Shown here piece by piece: positions 18,001 to 25,342 of a stretch of DNA of 64,000 nucleotides. The first letter of the stretch is position 1. Each line of letters opens with the position of its first letter. The stretch lies in NCBI GenBank assembly GCA_019873645.1, contig JAIOAX010000007.1:90944-154943 (forward strand), read 5' to 3'. This DNA comes from Chloroflexota bacterium (GTDB lineage: Bacteria > Chloroflexota > Anaerolineae > B4-G1 > SLSP01). The translations under genes were made by a program, and so were the position numbers. Under the pieces are notes generated by a model. It saw only the letters and a list, made by a program, of their open reading frames with translations. It was not told the origin of the DNA and did no database searches.

Positions 18001-21000
18001 GCTATCGGCGATACCGTGTGGATTGATACGAATGGCAACGGCGTCCGCGATACGGGCGAATCCGGCATCGCCAACGTGAATGTGTACCTGTGTTCCGACG
18101 CGGCGTGCGCGACAAAACTGCGCACCACGTCCACTGACCTGGACGGGTTGTACTCATTTGGCGGCCTGAGCGATAACACCACGTACTATGTGATGGTGGA
18201 AACCAATCGCACGACGGACCCGGATTTCCCGGCGAACCTGACCAATACCTACGACCCCGATGGCACAAACAATGCGGTGACGCAGGTCTCCACCAGCGGC
18301 GGCAAAGTGACCACCGTGGGGACGCTGAGCGGTTGCGGTGTGACGCAAGATTGCGCGCTCAAAGCGGATTTCGGCTTCCAGTACACCGGCTCGGCCAGCA
18401 TCAGCGGCTATGTCTTCAACGATGTGGGCAACAACGGCGGAACGCCGGGCGTGGGGTACGTGCCCGGCACGGATATTCCGATTGCCGGCGTGCCGGTCTA
18501 TCTCTGGTCAACGTGCGGGCCGGATGGTGTGTGCGGCAACAGCGATGATGTGACGATGCTGGTCGCGGAAACCACCACCGCTGTCGATGGCAGCTACTCG
18601 TTCACCGGACTGCGGTCGGATACGTACCGCGTGGCGGTGGGCGCCAGCGCGCCGCAACTCAAGGAGATGACGCTCACATACGAACCGGATGTGGTGGATG
18701 GCTACTGCAACACCTCCGGCGATAACTGTAATGTCAATACCACGGTCGTCATCGGGGCGAGCGTTACGAACAAGAACTTTGGCTTCTATGCTGCCATTGA
18801 CTACGGCGACCTGTTGGATTCTTACCGCACGACCACAGCGTATGGCGGCGCGGGGCATATCATCCCGACCGGCTCCACCCTCTATCTGGGCGCCGCCCGC
18901 CAGACCGAAGCCAATGGCCGTCCCACCTTCGACGCCACGGGTGAGGGCAACGAAGAGGATGGCGTAACCTTTAAGCCCGGTCAGGTCTATCGGGGCGGCA
19001 ACACACTCACCTTCGAGGTGACCATTGCCGGCGCCAATGGCTATCTGGTCGCGTTCTTCGACTGGAATGGCGACGGCGACTTCGCCGACGCTGGCGAGAT
19101 TGTGAACTTTGCCAATCAGGCTGCCGGCACCCGCGATTACACGGTCAATGTGCCGGCGGGCGCGGATTCGGGCAGTATGCTCAACGCGCGCTTCCGGCTC
19201 TACGATAGCACGCAGGTGACTTCTTATGGCGCGGATGGGCTGGCGGTCAACGGCGAGGTGGAAGACTACCAGTGGAAGTTTGGCTCCATCGGCGACTACG
19301 TCTGGATGGACCTCGACCGCGACGGCTTCCAGGACGCGAGCGAGCCGGGGCTGCCCAACGTCAAGGTTAACCTCTACAAGAGCGACGGGACGACGCTGTT
19401 GGCGAGCACCTACACCGATAGCGCGGGACGTTACCGCTTCGAGACCCTCGGCGACGGCGATTACGTGGTGAAAGTAGATACCACCACATTGCCCAACGGT
19501 GGGACAAACATCGTCAACACCTATGACCCCGACCAGCCGGGCGGCGGCGACAGCGCCAGCGGCGTGATTGCGCTCGCGGCCGGGCAGCGGGTGGATACCG
19601 CCGACTTCGGCTACGCGCCCAGCGCGACCAAAGCCGCCATCGGCGACTATGTCTGGTCGGATGCGGATAACGACGGCATTCAGGACCCCGGCGAGCCGGG
19701 CATCGAGGGTGTCACGGTGGCGCTCAAGAATGCGGCAACCGGCGCGCTCATGGCCACGACGACCACAGACGCCGCCGGCCGCTACCTCTTCACCAATATT
19801 GACCCCGGCGAGTACATCGTGGATGTGACCGATACCGGCGGAAAACTTGCCGGCTACACGCTCAAGGTCGGCCCGCAGAGTAGCACCGACCCTACCGCGC
19901 CCATCAAGGTGCGCGCGGGCGATGTGTACCTGGAGGCAGACTTCGGTTACTACAAGAGCGGCCTGGGTTCCATCAGCAACCAGGTCTGGCTGGACTTCAA
20001 TGGCAATGGCTTGTTTGAAGGCGGCGAGACCGGTTTGAGCGGCGTGCAGGTGATGTTGATTAAGGACAGCGACGGCGACGGCGTCCGCGATGCGGGCGAA
20101 CCGGTCATCGCCACAGCGGTGACGGCGGCGGATGGCGCGTATACCTTCACCGGCTTGCCGCTGGACTACGGCAGCGGCAACGCCAAGTACCTGGTGGTCG
20201 TGGGCGATACAAACGTCGCGCTCCGCGACTACATCAAGACCACCGGCGCGAGCGCGACCGCCGATAGCTATAGCAAGAGCGAGCCTTACGCAGTCACGCT
20301 GAGCAGCGGGACGCCCACCAACGTCACCGCCGACTTCGGCTACCGCTATCCGCTCAACGTCAACGGGCTGATTGGCGACCGCGTCTGGTTCGACCTCGAC
20401 GGCGACGGCGTACAGGATGAGGGCGAAGCCGGCATCCCCGGCGTGACGGTGTACCTGTGTACGTCCAGCCCGTGCGGCAGCGGCAACGCCATCCGCACAA
20501 CCACCACCGATGTCAACGGCAATTACTACTTCCCCAGCCTGCCCGCCGGGACGTACTATGTGGCGGTGGACACCTCCACGCTCAAGGGCGGCGTCACGGT
20601 CAATACATTCGATGACGATACTGACTATGATAGCGAGAGCGGCGCTATCAACCTGGCGGCCGGGCAGACGTATGTGGGCGCGGACTTTGGGTACGATTAC
20701 GCCACGGCTGGTCACAGTATCGGTGACAAAGTCTGGCGTGACGATAATACCAACGGGCGCGATGATGAGTCCACGACCGGCATCTCCGGTGTCACGCTGG
20801 CCTTGTACAAAGATAACAACAGCGATGGTCTGTTGGATAGCGGCGATACGCTGTTGGCGACGGACACTACTGACAGCAGTGGTATCTATGGCTTCAATGG
20901 GTTGCCCGCTGGCGACTACATCGTGGATGTGACTGACGAGTACGGTGTGTTATTTGGCTATCGCCAAACGGCAGGCAACGATCCCTGGCCTGTGCTCATC

Positions 21001-23319
21001 AAAACGGCTAGCCGCAGCGACATTGACTTCGGCTACGTGCGCGAAGCCGCCCTCGGCTCCATCGGCGATACCGTCTGGTTCGACGTAGACGGCGACGGCG
21101 AGGTGGACCCCGTCGAAAAGGGCCTCCCCGGTGTCAAAGTCTGGCTGTATGTGGATATGGACAACGACGGCATCTTCGACCCCGACGACGGCGACGGCGT
21201 CTGCGAGACCGGCGAGGACTGCATCTACGACTACGATGGCGACAGTACACGCGGCGATGCTGACGACAGCGTGCTCACCGGACACGACGGCGTCTACCGG
21301 TTCGGCAATTTGCCGGCGGGCAATTACTTTGTTGTTGTAGAAGGCGATGGCAGCACCACCGGCAACTTTGCCAGCGGCAAGCCGCTGAATGGCCTGGCCT
21401 CGACAACCGGCGGGCAGGTGAGCGCGGTCATTCATCTCTCGGAAGGTGAACGCTACCTGGAGGCGGACTTCGGTTATCGCAACAGTTCAGGAACCTACTC
21501 CATCGGTGACTTTGTCTGGGCCGACGCTGACGCCGACGGTATCCAGGACCCCGGCGAGCCGGGTATCGCCGGCGTGCTAGTTGAGCTTTTCAATGCCAGC
21601 AACGTTTCGCAGGGCACGGCCACGACCGACGCCTACGGGTACTATCGCTTTACCGGCATCACTACCGCGGGGGTCTACTACGTCAGAGTGCGGGATTCTA
21701 ACTTCACTTCTGGTCAGCCTCTGGAAGGGTATACGGTCACAAGCGGGCCGGAAAGCCAGGGGAATAATCAGAGCAAGGCTTATCAGCTTAATGATACGAC
21801 GCCTTCTGTAGACAAGGTGGACTTCGGCTTTGACAACGCCAGCCTGGGCTCCATCGGCGACCGCGTCTGGCTGGACTTCAACAAGGATGGAAATCAGGAT
21901 ACCGGCGAGCCGGGGCTGAAGGGCATCTACGTGGACTTGATTTCCGGCGGCAATGTCATCGCCACCACCGTCACGGATGCCAATGGCAACTACTCGTTCA
22001 CCGGTTTGAAGTACGGCGCTTACACCGTGCGCGTCGAGGATCGGGACAATCTTCTGCAAGGCATGACGCTCACGACCGCTGGCGCCTTCGACCGCACCGT
22101 TTCTGCTGGGACGCCCAACCACACTGACGCCGACTTCGGCTTCAATGACCCCACCATCGGCGACTTCGTCTGGCTGGATGACGGCGACGGCATCCAGGAA
22201 ACCGGCGAGAGCGGCATCCAGGGCGTCAAAGTGCTGCTGTACCGTGACATTGACGGCGACGGCGTCATTGATCCTGGCGTGGACAATCTCATCATGACCC
22301 GCTACACCAACGAGGACGGTTACTACTACTTTGGCGAGCTGCCGTTCAATACGACCTACATCATCAAACTGGATGACAGCAATTTTGCATCGGGAGGCGT
22401 TCTTGAGGGCTTCAAGACGACATTGCAGAATCAAGGTGGTGATGACGCCAAGGACAGCGACGCCGCGGCTAACCTGACCTCTGGCGTCCAGATTGCAATT
22501 ACCACCCCTGGCTTGCAAACGGAGGACTTCACCCTTGACTTTGGCCTGTTGTGCACTACGTGCCGTACCATCGGCAACCTGGTTTGGCAAGACCTGGATG
22601 CGCCTGCTACATCTGGGCACGGTTACAAGGATACTGATGAAAGCGGCCTGGATGGCGTCACGCTGGTGCTCTACCGTGATTTGGATGGCGACGGCGCCAT
22701 TGACGAGGATGATCCGGTGGTGGGCAAGACAACCACGAGCGGCGGCGGTTCCTATGCCTTCTCTAACCTTCCGCCTGATACGTATATTGTTCAGGTTACG
22801 GATGAAAACTTCGTGCTCAAGGGGTTTGTCTGGTCCGATGGCACGTATAACAATGGGGATAACTACAGCCATGTAACAACCTACGCCGTGAATATCACCA
22901 GTGGAGATGTCAACTACGCGGACTTCGGCTTCTACCAATATCCAGAAGCGCCCACCGCCGTCACCCTCGCCGACTTCTCTGCGACGGCGCAGGCGGACGG
23001 TATCCTTCTCACCTGGGAGACGGCTGCCGAGCTGGACAACGTCGGCTTCAACCTCTACCGCAGCACGTCGGTGGATGGCCCCTACACGTTGCTGAACGCG
23101 ACGCTCATCCCGCCACAGTTCCCCGGCGAGGTCATCGGCGGCATCTACGCGTGGTTGGATGCCGATGTGCAGCCCGGTATCAGTTACTACTACAAACTCG
23201 AAGATGTGGATGTGAAAGGTGTCAGCACTTTCCACGGGCCGGTGACGGTCACGGCGCGCGCGACAACGGCGGCCCCAGGGTTTAAGGTGTTCTTACCACT
23301 GGTCATGGCGCAGCATTAA
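12037..23319 (+). CDS. Giant secreted SdrD_B-repeat surface protein (3760 aa)
   Basis: The start is the ATG at 12037 behind GGAGGC, not the earlier track start, giving a signal peptide (RRFLSVFLALMLVVSG..., cleavage near PVAAAG). Residues about 40-590 are a variable beta-rich region with DUF11-like parts. From about residue 593 on come roughly 18 SdrD_B-type modules, each opening with a version of IGDxVWxDxxxDGxQDxGEPG and containing a DxDxDG calcium-loop-like turn. A GEVED-type domain (about residues 2250-2410, ending NGEVEDYQW) interrupts the array. Two modules (nt 16190-16430 and 16790-17310) carry embedded dockerin/EF-hand-like inserts of the form VIDGxxDxNxDGxIxxADD. A WETA-type FN3-like module and the tail VFLPLVMAQH end the protein. 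It is presumably a calcium-stiffened adhesin or sheath fibre; no LPXTG motif is present. Confidence 0.88.
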   Translation: MNRSACSRRFLSVFLALMLVVSGITTLAPATPVAAAGILTVSVRNLAGEPLNAYNLVVDSNINGMSTASPSVATVMVRFCNTGDAPLTNVTGYIGDFDTNKDGNITTDDFTVGIYPPRNTSDAGFSTQHPALMDITPTTYRFQHIGGALGTADGARYMGTLTAGECRYQYWHFTYPLCEGNLAAPCQKTNPLASATWGESVKPQDDLWLTFDTWATSDQYPLASGVPNDSWKMTMRNEISAMANKIQPNPDGIWFNTDPNTIRPGGVITTNGVLYEFGNINQGFDNDGDMIPDYNAWAQPVGNADFDPSCFRLIRTTGYLDISRSGGNPNMILPFTDKLYFTNLPPDNTGVRGYVHYTFLALGGPCNVALSPYQEVASGRDNEKFNADYGKGPDPLSTPLTEMTISKNGPASVAMNTTYTYNIPFANPGSQDIGITLSSGFGVEMPLGIVDKVPAGLRYVCGSASASFTNYSGSYRKLFSNDGVTWKESTVANNSDIFYAGSPMFPGTNCPTTNPQSTTSAPIYIRWELTAPLPKQNGATVSSGVATFQARAEAATFISGGGSPVVTNEACAKLATAGVSLACGSTTTLIQGTNSIGNFVWRDLDKDGVQDGGVEIGIPNINVKLYWDQNGNGAFDATDVFLFQTSTDSNGLYCLGAGADNTCNTADDTLPDAKYVVVIDSNDTDLPAGYVLTTRKVIPIDLDSAQTNPSRVYNDTADFGFGPVLTLDKALTSSNPAYVGENVQFKLDLVNTLPGTSGGYCQYRAWAGEVSAGTPATDSPPWVAPNNAVGSYDEAYATLTLGTNTDKLGLSRFNTGSTTGGNISKVELWIYFREMAEFQDASQDDRVFVQPYYGNAVLGTSVQLDFNYFNQTAPANYLYKLDVTSRRSWTLADFAPGTALTELEISGTKGNASIKGTIGVDAAMYVITTDRTDCGQEGVIATLPVTDTYDADLLEFVAADPPASAVVVKGTAPNSTGTITWTNVGPLYPGEANSILVTFKALATIASPGTTNYAAVRNAKFDTGRPVNQVEDSAQAYIQTPSSIAGTIWADTDEDGWTGTSPNMTSKESGEAGIPNVEVELWACVNNTTGLPMTVAQAASNKPCEDIANNGTWTLMTVTRTNTLGNYKFSGLRDGFYNIKVDTSTLPAGFTLQTGEANNYTGGASGINSGFDTYWSSPTANLSDSNFNPLSAENVTRIDFGFTNPAGTNGGVFGYIWNDADNGGYNDWDATETPIPGVDVYLCLSSATPPCTSSNAVATATTNEFGFYSFNRAAGNYIIGVDSNDLPGMTQSASPDDTVGTCDPSNCNGQKTTFAIPDDNLAGAYNFGYTGGLKIGDTVYVDWNSDGSQNATTEEGIGGVTVYLYRDIDGDGVLDAGEPLLATTATLYNIIDGYLDVNNDGSITSADDGMIQGYTIIDGAVDTDRNGTIGAGDTGTLGGYTVINGRLDVNGGGVDTTDDASKLGWYEFTKLAGNNNKYIVVVNETTIPSGYVQTGDPDESGMCVTCDAMDPLTLGTSDYLAADFGYRPTGTASIGDRVWKDNDADGVQDTYEVGIGGVAVYLYQDQDSDGVLDPEDAVVIETTTTINYQVVDGCIDIDGDGVFCSDTGDAAMAGTGLMGVKVYGGRLDMDGDGRVAYKVIDGAIDINGDGTITTADDFPSLYGKRIIDGRVDFNNDGLVTTADDTGVGQDYLGYRVIDGYLDIDNDNATAPDTGDDSDWAVPDEGDDGTYFGYAVIDGKLDMNGSGTVTTADDSSALIGMYQFTRLPAGSFIVKVENSNFDQVGDPLYALQQTNIQTPPGIENQHKVTLTTGQAYTAADFGYTNGAIGDLIWQDNNGNGSWDTGEPGISGVRVWLYIDQNNNGIYDAGTDTPYDYDGNGTAGNLGDSVTTDSSGIYRFIGLPASATDKPYLVVIDPAMFTSGQPLDSTKFTLTYDPDGPTWDTSITPRPTYPPCGTGVGYDKCNNVSQVPLLLGQMDYGQDFGYQPLLAIGDTVWIDTNGNGVRDTGESGIANVNVYLCSDAACATKLRTTSTDLDGLYSFGGLSDNTTYYVMVETNRTTDPDFPANLTNTYDPDGTNNAVTQVSTSGGKVTTVGTLSGCGVTQDCALKADFGFQYTGSASISGYVFNDVGNNGGTPGVGYVPGTDIPIAGVPVYLWSTCGPDGVCGNSDDVTMLVAETTTAVDGSYSFTGLRSDTYRVAVGASAPQLKEMTLTYEPDVVDGYCNTSGDNCNVNTTVVIGASVTNKNFGFYAAIDYGDLLDSYRTTTAYGGAGHIIPTGSTLYLGAARQTEANGRPTFDATGEGNEEDGVTFKPGQVYRGGNTLTFEVTIAGANGYLVAFFDWNGDGDFADAGEIVNFANQAAGTRDYTVNVPAGADSGSMLNARFRLYDSTQVTSYGADGLAVNGEVEDYQWKFGSIGDYVWMDLDRDGFQDASEPGLPNVKVNLYKSDGTTLLASTYTDSAGRYRFETLGDGDYVVKVDTTTLPNGGTNIVNTYDPDQPGGGDSASGVIALAAGQRVDTADFGYAPSATKAAIGDYVWSDADNDGIQDPGEPGIEGVTVALKNAATGALMATTTTDAAGRYLFTNIDPGEYIVDVTDTGGKLAGYTLKVGPQSSTDPTAPIKVRAGDVYLEADFGYYKSGLGSISNQVWLDFNGNGLFEGGETGLSGVQVMLIKDSDGDGVRDAGEPVIATAVTAADGAYTFTGLPLDYGSGNAKYLVVVGDTNVALRDYIKTTGASATADSYSKSEPYAVTLSSGTPTNVTADFGYRYPLNVNGLIGDRVWFDLDGDGVQDEGEAGIPGVTVYLCTSSPCGSGNAIRTTTTDVNGNYYFPSLPAGTYYVAVDTSTLKGGVTVNTFDDDTDYDSESGAINLAAGQTYVGADFGYDYATAGHSIGDKVWRDDNTNGRDDESTTGISGVTLALYKDNNSDGLLDSGDTLLATDTTDSSGIYGFNGLPAGDYIVDVTDEYGVLFGYRQTAGNDPWPVLIKTASRSDIDFGYVREAALGSIGDTVWFDVDGDGEVDPVEKGLPGVKVWLYVDMDNDGIFDPDDGDGVCETGEDCIYDYDGDSTRGDADDSVLTGHDGVYRFGNLPAGNYFVVVEGDGSTTGNFASGKPLNGLASTTGGQVSAVIHLSEGERYLEADFGYRNSSGTYSIGDFVWADADADGIQDPGEPGIAGVLVELFNASNVSQGTATTDAYGYYRFTGITTAGVYYVRVRDSNFTSGQPLEGYTVTSGPESQGNNQSKAYQLNDTTPSVDKVDFGFDNASLGSIGDRVWLDFNKDGNQDTGEPGLKGIYVDLISGGNVIATTVTDANGNYSFTGLKYGAYTVRVEDRDNLLQGMTLTTAGAFDRTVSAGTPNHTDADFGFNDPTIGDFVWLDDGDGIQETGESGIQGVKVLLYRDIDGDGVIDPGVDNLIMTRYTNEDGYYYFGELPFNTTYIIKLDDSNFASGGVLEGFKTTLQNQGGDDAKDSDAAANLTSGVQIAITTPGLQTEDFTLDFGLLCTTCRTIGNLVWQDLDAPATSGHGYKDTDESGLDGVTLVLYRDLDGDGAIDEDDPVVGKTTTSGGGSYAFSNLPPDTYIVQVTDENFVLKGFVWSDGTYNNGDNYSHVTTYAVNITSGDVNYADFGFYQYPEAPTAVTLADFSATAQADGILLTWETAAELDNVGFNLYRSTSVDGPYTLLNATLIPPQFPGEVIGGIYAWLDADVQPGISYYYKLEDVDVKGVSTFHGPVTVTARATTAAPGFKVFLPLVMAQH
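22952..23250 (+). repeat. Copy 1 of a duplicated FN3-like module (DNA-level direct repeat)
   Basis: About 300 bases coding the module LTWETAAELDN...GFNLYRS...PQFPGEVIGG...YYYKLEDVDVKGVSTFHGPV. The nucleotide sequence is almost identical over long stretches to 24914-25210 in the next gene, including GCGACGCTCATCCCGCC and GATGTGCAGCCCGG. Confidence 0.85.
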
Positions 23320-23343
23320 AAATCAGACTAAAATCAAACCTGA

Positions 23344-23367
23344 GCGGCGTGCGAACGCCGCTTTTTT
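23344..23367 (+). terminator. Rho-independent terminator after the giant surface-protein gene
   Basis: GCGGCGT-GCGA-ACGCCGC hairpin with a perfect 7-base stem and a six-T run, 24 bases after the stop codon. Confidence 0.9.
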
Positions 23368-23472
23368 GCGTGCGAAACGTGCGAAATGTTATGCTTCTGT
23401 AATCGTTCACAAATGAAATCCTAACGTTGTATAACCTAATTTTGATTATGATGCTATGTGAAATGTTTAGCA

Positions 23473-23515
23473 GTCCTGCTGTGGTCGATCTCCAACCGCG
23501 CCGCCACGGACTAAG
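23473..23515. repeat. Dispersed GTGG-CGGTCTC-ACCG-CCAC element, copy 1
   Basis: CTGCTGTGGTCGATCTCCAACCGCGCCGCCAC here resembles the reverse complement of 28974-29003 (GCTGTGGCCGGTCTCTGACCGTGCCAC). It is an intergenic imperfect palindrome of unknown function. Confidence 0.5.
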
Positions 23516-23599
23516 GTGTTGAGTGACAAGGTGCAGTCAGGAAAACGCTCCGAGCAAGATGAACGCATGCTGGAAACTGAGGAGGATTTTTGAGGTAGT

Positions 23600-25342
23600 A
23601 TGCCGAAGAAATTGTTTTTCATAGCCGTTGGGGTGGTGTCACTAGCCCTGATATGGACGCTGCCGCTTGCCGCGCAGCGTCATGCGGTTATGTTATCGGC
23701 GCCGCTTGCCGCCGCGCCCAATCAAGTGGCGTTTACTTTGCTCAGCAGCAGCGTGGCCTGGATGGATAATAACAATGCGTGCAGCACGCCGCCGCAGGGG
23801 CCACGCGCGATGTGGTTGGCGCTTGCCGTGACCAACAACGCCACCGAAACGTTGACCGGCGCAGTCGCGCAGCTCTCCGGTTTTACCTCATCTTATTTTG
23901 CGTTGACGGCCGATCCGACGCGCTACATCGGCAACCTTGCGCCCGGCGCGAGCTATTACGGCTACTGGTATGTGGATTATAGCGGCGCGTGCCCTAACCC
24001 GTTCAATCGTACCGACCAATACACGCTCACGGTTACGGCGGATAACCTCAGCGGGCCGGCACACTATACCGGCAATCTCACTATCCAGAGCGCAAACGAC
24101 GTTGGCGCCGGCGACATTATCACTGCCAGCCGCGGCAGTGGCATCGCCATCGGCCAGGTTTTTACGCAGGTGGCGCAATATCAGTTCCCCAATGCCACCG
24201 CCGTCCAGATTCAACCTACCGGCGATTCCGGGTTTCGGGACGATTGTTTCCGCCTGGTAGATGTCAAGGTGACGCAGTCCAATGTTTCAGGGATTCCGGT
24301 GAATACACTGCATCGGTTGTATTTCCCCACTGCTGCACCGAAGAATAACGATCGGCTCACTGTAGAGTACTACTGGCAGGCGCAATGCCGGGCCGATTCT
24401 ACTTCCAAGCCCTGGATGAGCACCGGAACGAGTTCACCGGGCAAGTATTCCAACCGGTACGGCGTGTATTTCACGACCTTTCCTACTGCCAGCTTATCGT
24501 TGAGCATCACCGTATCGGTCACACCCACGCTGCTGTTGAGCGCCGGCAGTGTGACCTACACGGTACGCTTGCGCAATGTCTTTACCCAGCCGATTGTGGC
24601 TAAGGGGACCCGCTTCAACTTGCCTTCCCAGGTGGTTTACAAAGGTGTGACAGCTTCGAGCGCGATTCATAACGGCAACTCCAGCCGCTATCCATCCTTG
24701 AACGCGACCGGCGTTTTAACCTGGATCGGTGTGCCGTTGCTCTCGTATACCGTCCCGGCCTCCGGCACTGTGAGACCAGGCGAGCCGGGGACGCTGGAGC
24801 TGGTCTTCACTGCAACCACACCGGCTATCACCGGTCGCTACGCCGCTTCGGCCATCGCAACGGCAGGGGTGATGGATGTCGGCCCGCTCACCGTCACCTT
24901 CGACGTGGATTTGCCCACTGCGGTCACCCTGGCATCTTTTGAGGCTACGCCGCGGGATGGCGCAGTCCTCGTTACCTGGGAGACGGCTGCAGAGCTGGAT
25001 AACGCCGGCTTCAACCTCTACCGCAGCATAACGCTGAATGGCCCCTACACGCAATTGAACGCGACGCTCATCCCGCCGCAGTTCCCCGGCGAGGTTATCG
25101 GCGGCGTCTATGAGTGGCTGGATACCGATGTGCAGCCCGGCGTCATTTACTATTACAAACTGGAAGATGTAGATGTGAAGGGAGTCAGCACGTTCCACGG
25201 TCCGGTGAGTACCGGCACGGTAGCCATGCCCTCAGCGGTGAGGTGGCGCAACATACAGGCACAGACGACGCCGCTTCCGCTGCTCCTAGGAGGATTGGTG
25301 ACGCTGTTGGGGTTAATCTTGCGTCTTTTCAAGCGCCTCTAA
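23600..25342 (+). CDS. Secreted surface protein with FN3-like module and C-terminal membrane anchor
   Basis: A 580-residue exported protein. The signal peptide MPKKLFFIAVGVVSLALIW is probably cleaved near PLAAQ. Residues about 35-230 resemble the N-terminal region of the giant neighbour (tracts such as GSYYGYWYVDYS and DDCFRLVDV have counterparts there). Residues about 295-435 look like a DUF11-type beta domain. Residues about 440-540 are the WETA FN3-like module, nearly identical to that of the upstream giant. A hydrophobic helix (PLPLLLGGLVTLLGLILRLF) with a basic tail KRL ends the protein, a membrane-stop layout. The ATG follows GAGGTAGT. The last 30 bases overlap the end of the convergent GAF gene. 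Ligand and function are unknown; a cell-surface role is inferred. Confidence 0.82.
   Translation: MPKKLFFIAVGVVSLALIWTLPLAAQRHAVMLSAPLAAAPNQVAFTLLSSSVAWMDNNNACSTPPQGPRAMWLALAVTNNATETLTGAVAQLSGFTSSYFALTADPTRYIGNLAPGASYYGYWYVDYSGACPNPFNRTDQYTLTVTADNLSGPAHYTGNLTIQSANDVGAGDIITASRGSGIAIGQVFTQVAQYQFPNATAVQIQPTGDSGFRDDCFRLVDVKVTQSNVSGIPVNTLHRLYFPTAAPKNNDRLTVEYYWQAQCRADSTSKPWMSTGTSSPGKYSNRYGVYFTTFPTASLSLSITVSVTPTLLLSAGSVTYTVRLRNVFTQPIVAKGTRFNLPSQVVYKGVTASSAIHNGNSSRYPSLNATGVLTWIGVPLLSYTVPASGTVRPGEPGTLELVFTATTPAITGRYAASAIATAGVMDVGPLTVTFDVDLPTAVTLASFEATPRDGAVLVTWETAAELDNAGFNLYRSITLNGPYTQLNATLIPPQFPGEVIGGVYEWLDTDVQPGVIYYYKLEDVDVKGVSTFHGPVSTGTVAMPSAVRWRNIQAQTTPLPLLLGGLVTLLGLILRLFKRL
24914..25210 (+). repeat. 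Copy 2 of the duplicated FN3-like module
   Basis: Second copy of the about 300-base direct repeat described at 22952-23250. Conservation at the third codon position over long blocks points to recent duplication or gene conversion. Confidence 0.85.

Noticed and set aside
18508-20715. Minus-strand ORF of 735 codons inside the giant SdrD_B gene
   Set aside because: Its protein is Ala/Val/Arg/His-rich low complexity, the usual antisense shadow of GC-rich repeat DNA; the plus strand has continuous domain homology throughout.
21577-23235. Minus-strand ORF of 552 codons
   Set aside because: Antisense shadow of SdrD_B modules, with no domain or start signal.
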